A DNA stretch of 45,446 nt from a virus: IMG/VR virus record IMGVR_UViG_3300028600_000010, positions 1-45,446 of that record; one strand, written 5' to 3'. The notes beneath the pieces were generated by a model that saw only the letters and a list, made by a program, of their open reading frames with translations, made no database searches and had not been told where the DNA came from. Below, in pieces: positions 44,497 through 45,446 of the stretch. Both the position numbers and the translations under genes were made by a program. Numbering within the stretch: the stretch's first letter is position 1; each line of letters opens with the position of its first letter.

Positions 44497-45446
44497 CAGG
44501 CCAGCACTCCGATGTTCTGCAAGTCCGCGATCAGCGCGGCCAGGACGTTGTTGTTATTTAGCGTAGTAGCTGAAGCCGATGCGAGCAGCGTCCGGTCTTC
44601 AACGATTGTCGCGTTGCGAGTATAGGCCGCCGACTGTGCTGCTGGCGCGGTGCCGTAGAAGCCCACGGTCGCGCCGTCATGGTTCAACGCGCCATCAATC
44701 TCTATGTCGTTCAAGAGCATGTCGTCGTCGCCGGTAGCGCCGATCAGCACGCGTCCCGTGCCCGCCACATCGGGATCGATGATAAGGTTGGTGGCGTCGT
44801 AGTAGATGTCCGCGTCCTGGCCCGCGCCGAAGACAGCGCTCACGTTGTCGCCCAACAGCCGTAACTCACCGGCCAACTCGGATACCGCTACGCCTGTGTG
44901 GCTCAGGAACTTGCCGACCGCCATGGCCGAGCGGATGCCGAACCTGTTGGTGCCGTAGTTGAGGTTGGCGATGTCCACCGCTACGTTGTCAGTGAGCGTG
45001 CCGAAGCCCAGGTTTGAATTATCGAAGTCCAGACCCACACGACGATCAACGGTGGCGAATAGGTGGTTATCGTTCTTCATTCTCACGCCGGCGTACTCGG
45101 TTACAGTGAGCGCGCCGCCGTTGACGTTGCCGAAGAGCGTGTTGGACATATCGATACCGCCGACGAATGCTGCCGTGATCGTCTCGGTATCGCTATTCAC
45201 AGTGACTTGACTGCGTGCAATGACAATGGGTCCGAAGGGTTGCGAAGAGCCTACCGCGTTCTTGTAAGTCGCTGCTTGGCTCATCAGCACCGCATAGGCG
45301 CTCGCACTGGTAGACGACATATGAACATAGGTGCCGCGCTGGTTTATCCCCCCGAACGTGCCGCTGTTTATGTTCAGCGTGTAAGTCTTGGCGCTGTCAC
45401 CGAAGTTGATGCCGGAGCCGAAGGCTTGCGAGAACGTCATGCTCTC
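44496..45446 (-). CDS. Tail fibre-like protein, C-terminal part (gene starts at 462)
   Basis: 317 codons to the contig end, in frame with the segment 462-1. YTLNINSGTFGGINQRGTYV, then many short beta segments (DSETITAAFVGGIDMSN, GVRMKNDNHLFATVDRR) suit a fibre shaft and tip. The last 70 residues are helical, ending NNVLAALIADLQNIGVLA. No family name. The right terminal copy keeps the frame, unlike the left copy, so joined length is about 422 residues. Confidence 0.75.
   Translation of the reverse strand, partial: ESMTFSQAFGSGINFGDSAKTYTLNINSGTFGGINQRGTYVHMSSTSASAYAVLMSQAATYKNAVGSSQPFGPIVIARSQVTVNSDTETITAAFVGGIDMSNTLFGNVNGGALTVTEYAGVRMKNDNHLFATVDRRVGLDFDNSNLGFGTLTDNVAVDIANLNYGTNRFGIRSAMAVGKFLSHTGVAVSELAGELRLLGDNVSAVFGAGQDADIYYDATNLIIDPDVAGTGRVLIGATGDDDMLLNDIEIDGALNHDGATVGFYGTAPAAQSAAYTRNATIVEDRTLLASASATTLNNNNVLAALIADLQNIGVLA
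45301..45446. repeat. Terminal redundancy, right copy
   Basis: Matches 1-144 except for two extra bases that restore the fibre frame. See the left copy. Confidence 0.9.

Noticed and set aside
1-45446. Integrase/attachment site, CRISPR array, insertion sequence
   Set aside because: No recombinase motif, no regular spacer-repeat array and no transposase were found; the XRE repressor alone does not prove a temperate phage.

Overview
The window looks like an almost complete, circularly permuted genome of a podovirus-like tailed phage of about 45.3 kb. The first 144 bases recur as the last 146 (with one 2-base difference), and one tail-fibre gene runs across the junction. A full virion set is present: small and large terminase, portal, scaffold, N4-gp56-type major capsid protein, short-tail proteins, three large ejection-type proteins, fibres and a beta-helix tailspike. 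The host cannot be named. Shine-Dalgarno sites, sigma70-like promoters, a lipoprotein signal and GC-rich coding suggest a Gram-negative, probably proteobacterial host. No integrase, DNA polymerase, RNA polymerase or recognisable endolysin is visible.

Transcription is organised around two divergent control points. (1) Near 3.9-4.1 kb an XRE-type repressor gene, overlapping the small terminase gene, faces a rightward promoter. That promoter drives a row of small early genes (4.1-7.6 kb), most preceded by a terminator and a repeated leader motif. (2) At 16.15-16.28 kb a ribbon-helix-helix (RHH) gene faces a rightward operon (16.3-23.5 kb) with an ERF annealing protein, SSB and a ToxR-like membrane regulator. 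The leftward operon from this point (16.15 to 7.6 kb) carries an HNH endonuclease, a DNA cytosine methyltransferase overlapped by a second long frame, many small CxxC proteins, a DnaT-like protein and a phage NusG paralogue. The late operon starts at a strong leftward promoter at 3.05-3.08 kb, studded with AGCGCT operators. It runs through the contig junction to a terminator at 23.94 kb, about 24 kb in one direction. Genes overlap by start/stop codons almost everywhere.

The most unusual content is non-coding. Between 10.3 and 11.24 kb lie three consecutive long-stem RNA elements on the minus strand; in two of them all or nearly all arm differences become G-U wobbles only in minus-strand RNA. 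One encloses a tRNA-like domain whose anticodon arm is a 5-bp stem with a 3-base loop. Next to them is a promoter-hairpin-terminator unit for a small plus-strand RNA. A fourth long-stem element sits at 15.46-15.58 kb in a 490-bp gene-free stretch. At 23.6-23.95 kb there is a second tRNA-like sequence with the same truncated anticodon arm, and a compact tRNA gene without a D-arm that has its own promoter and terminator. I propose this scattered set of RNAs as the best candidate for an undescribed system. The function is unknown; decoy or nuclease-resistant tRNA mimicry is only one speculative reading.

Upstream of the large terminase gene the late operon also carries a sulfotransferase-like gene, a glycosyltransferase, an MptE/DUF115-like gene and a SAM methyltransferase, a likely glycan- or surface-modification set next to the receptor-binding proteins.
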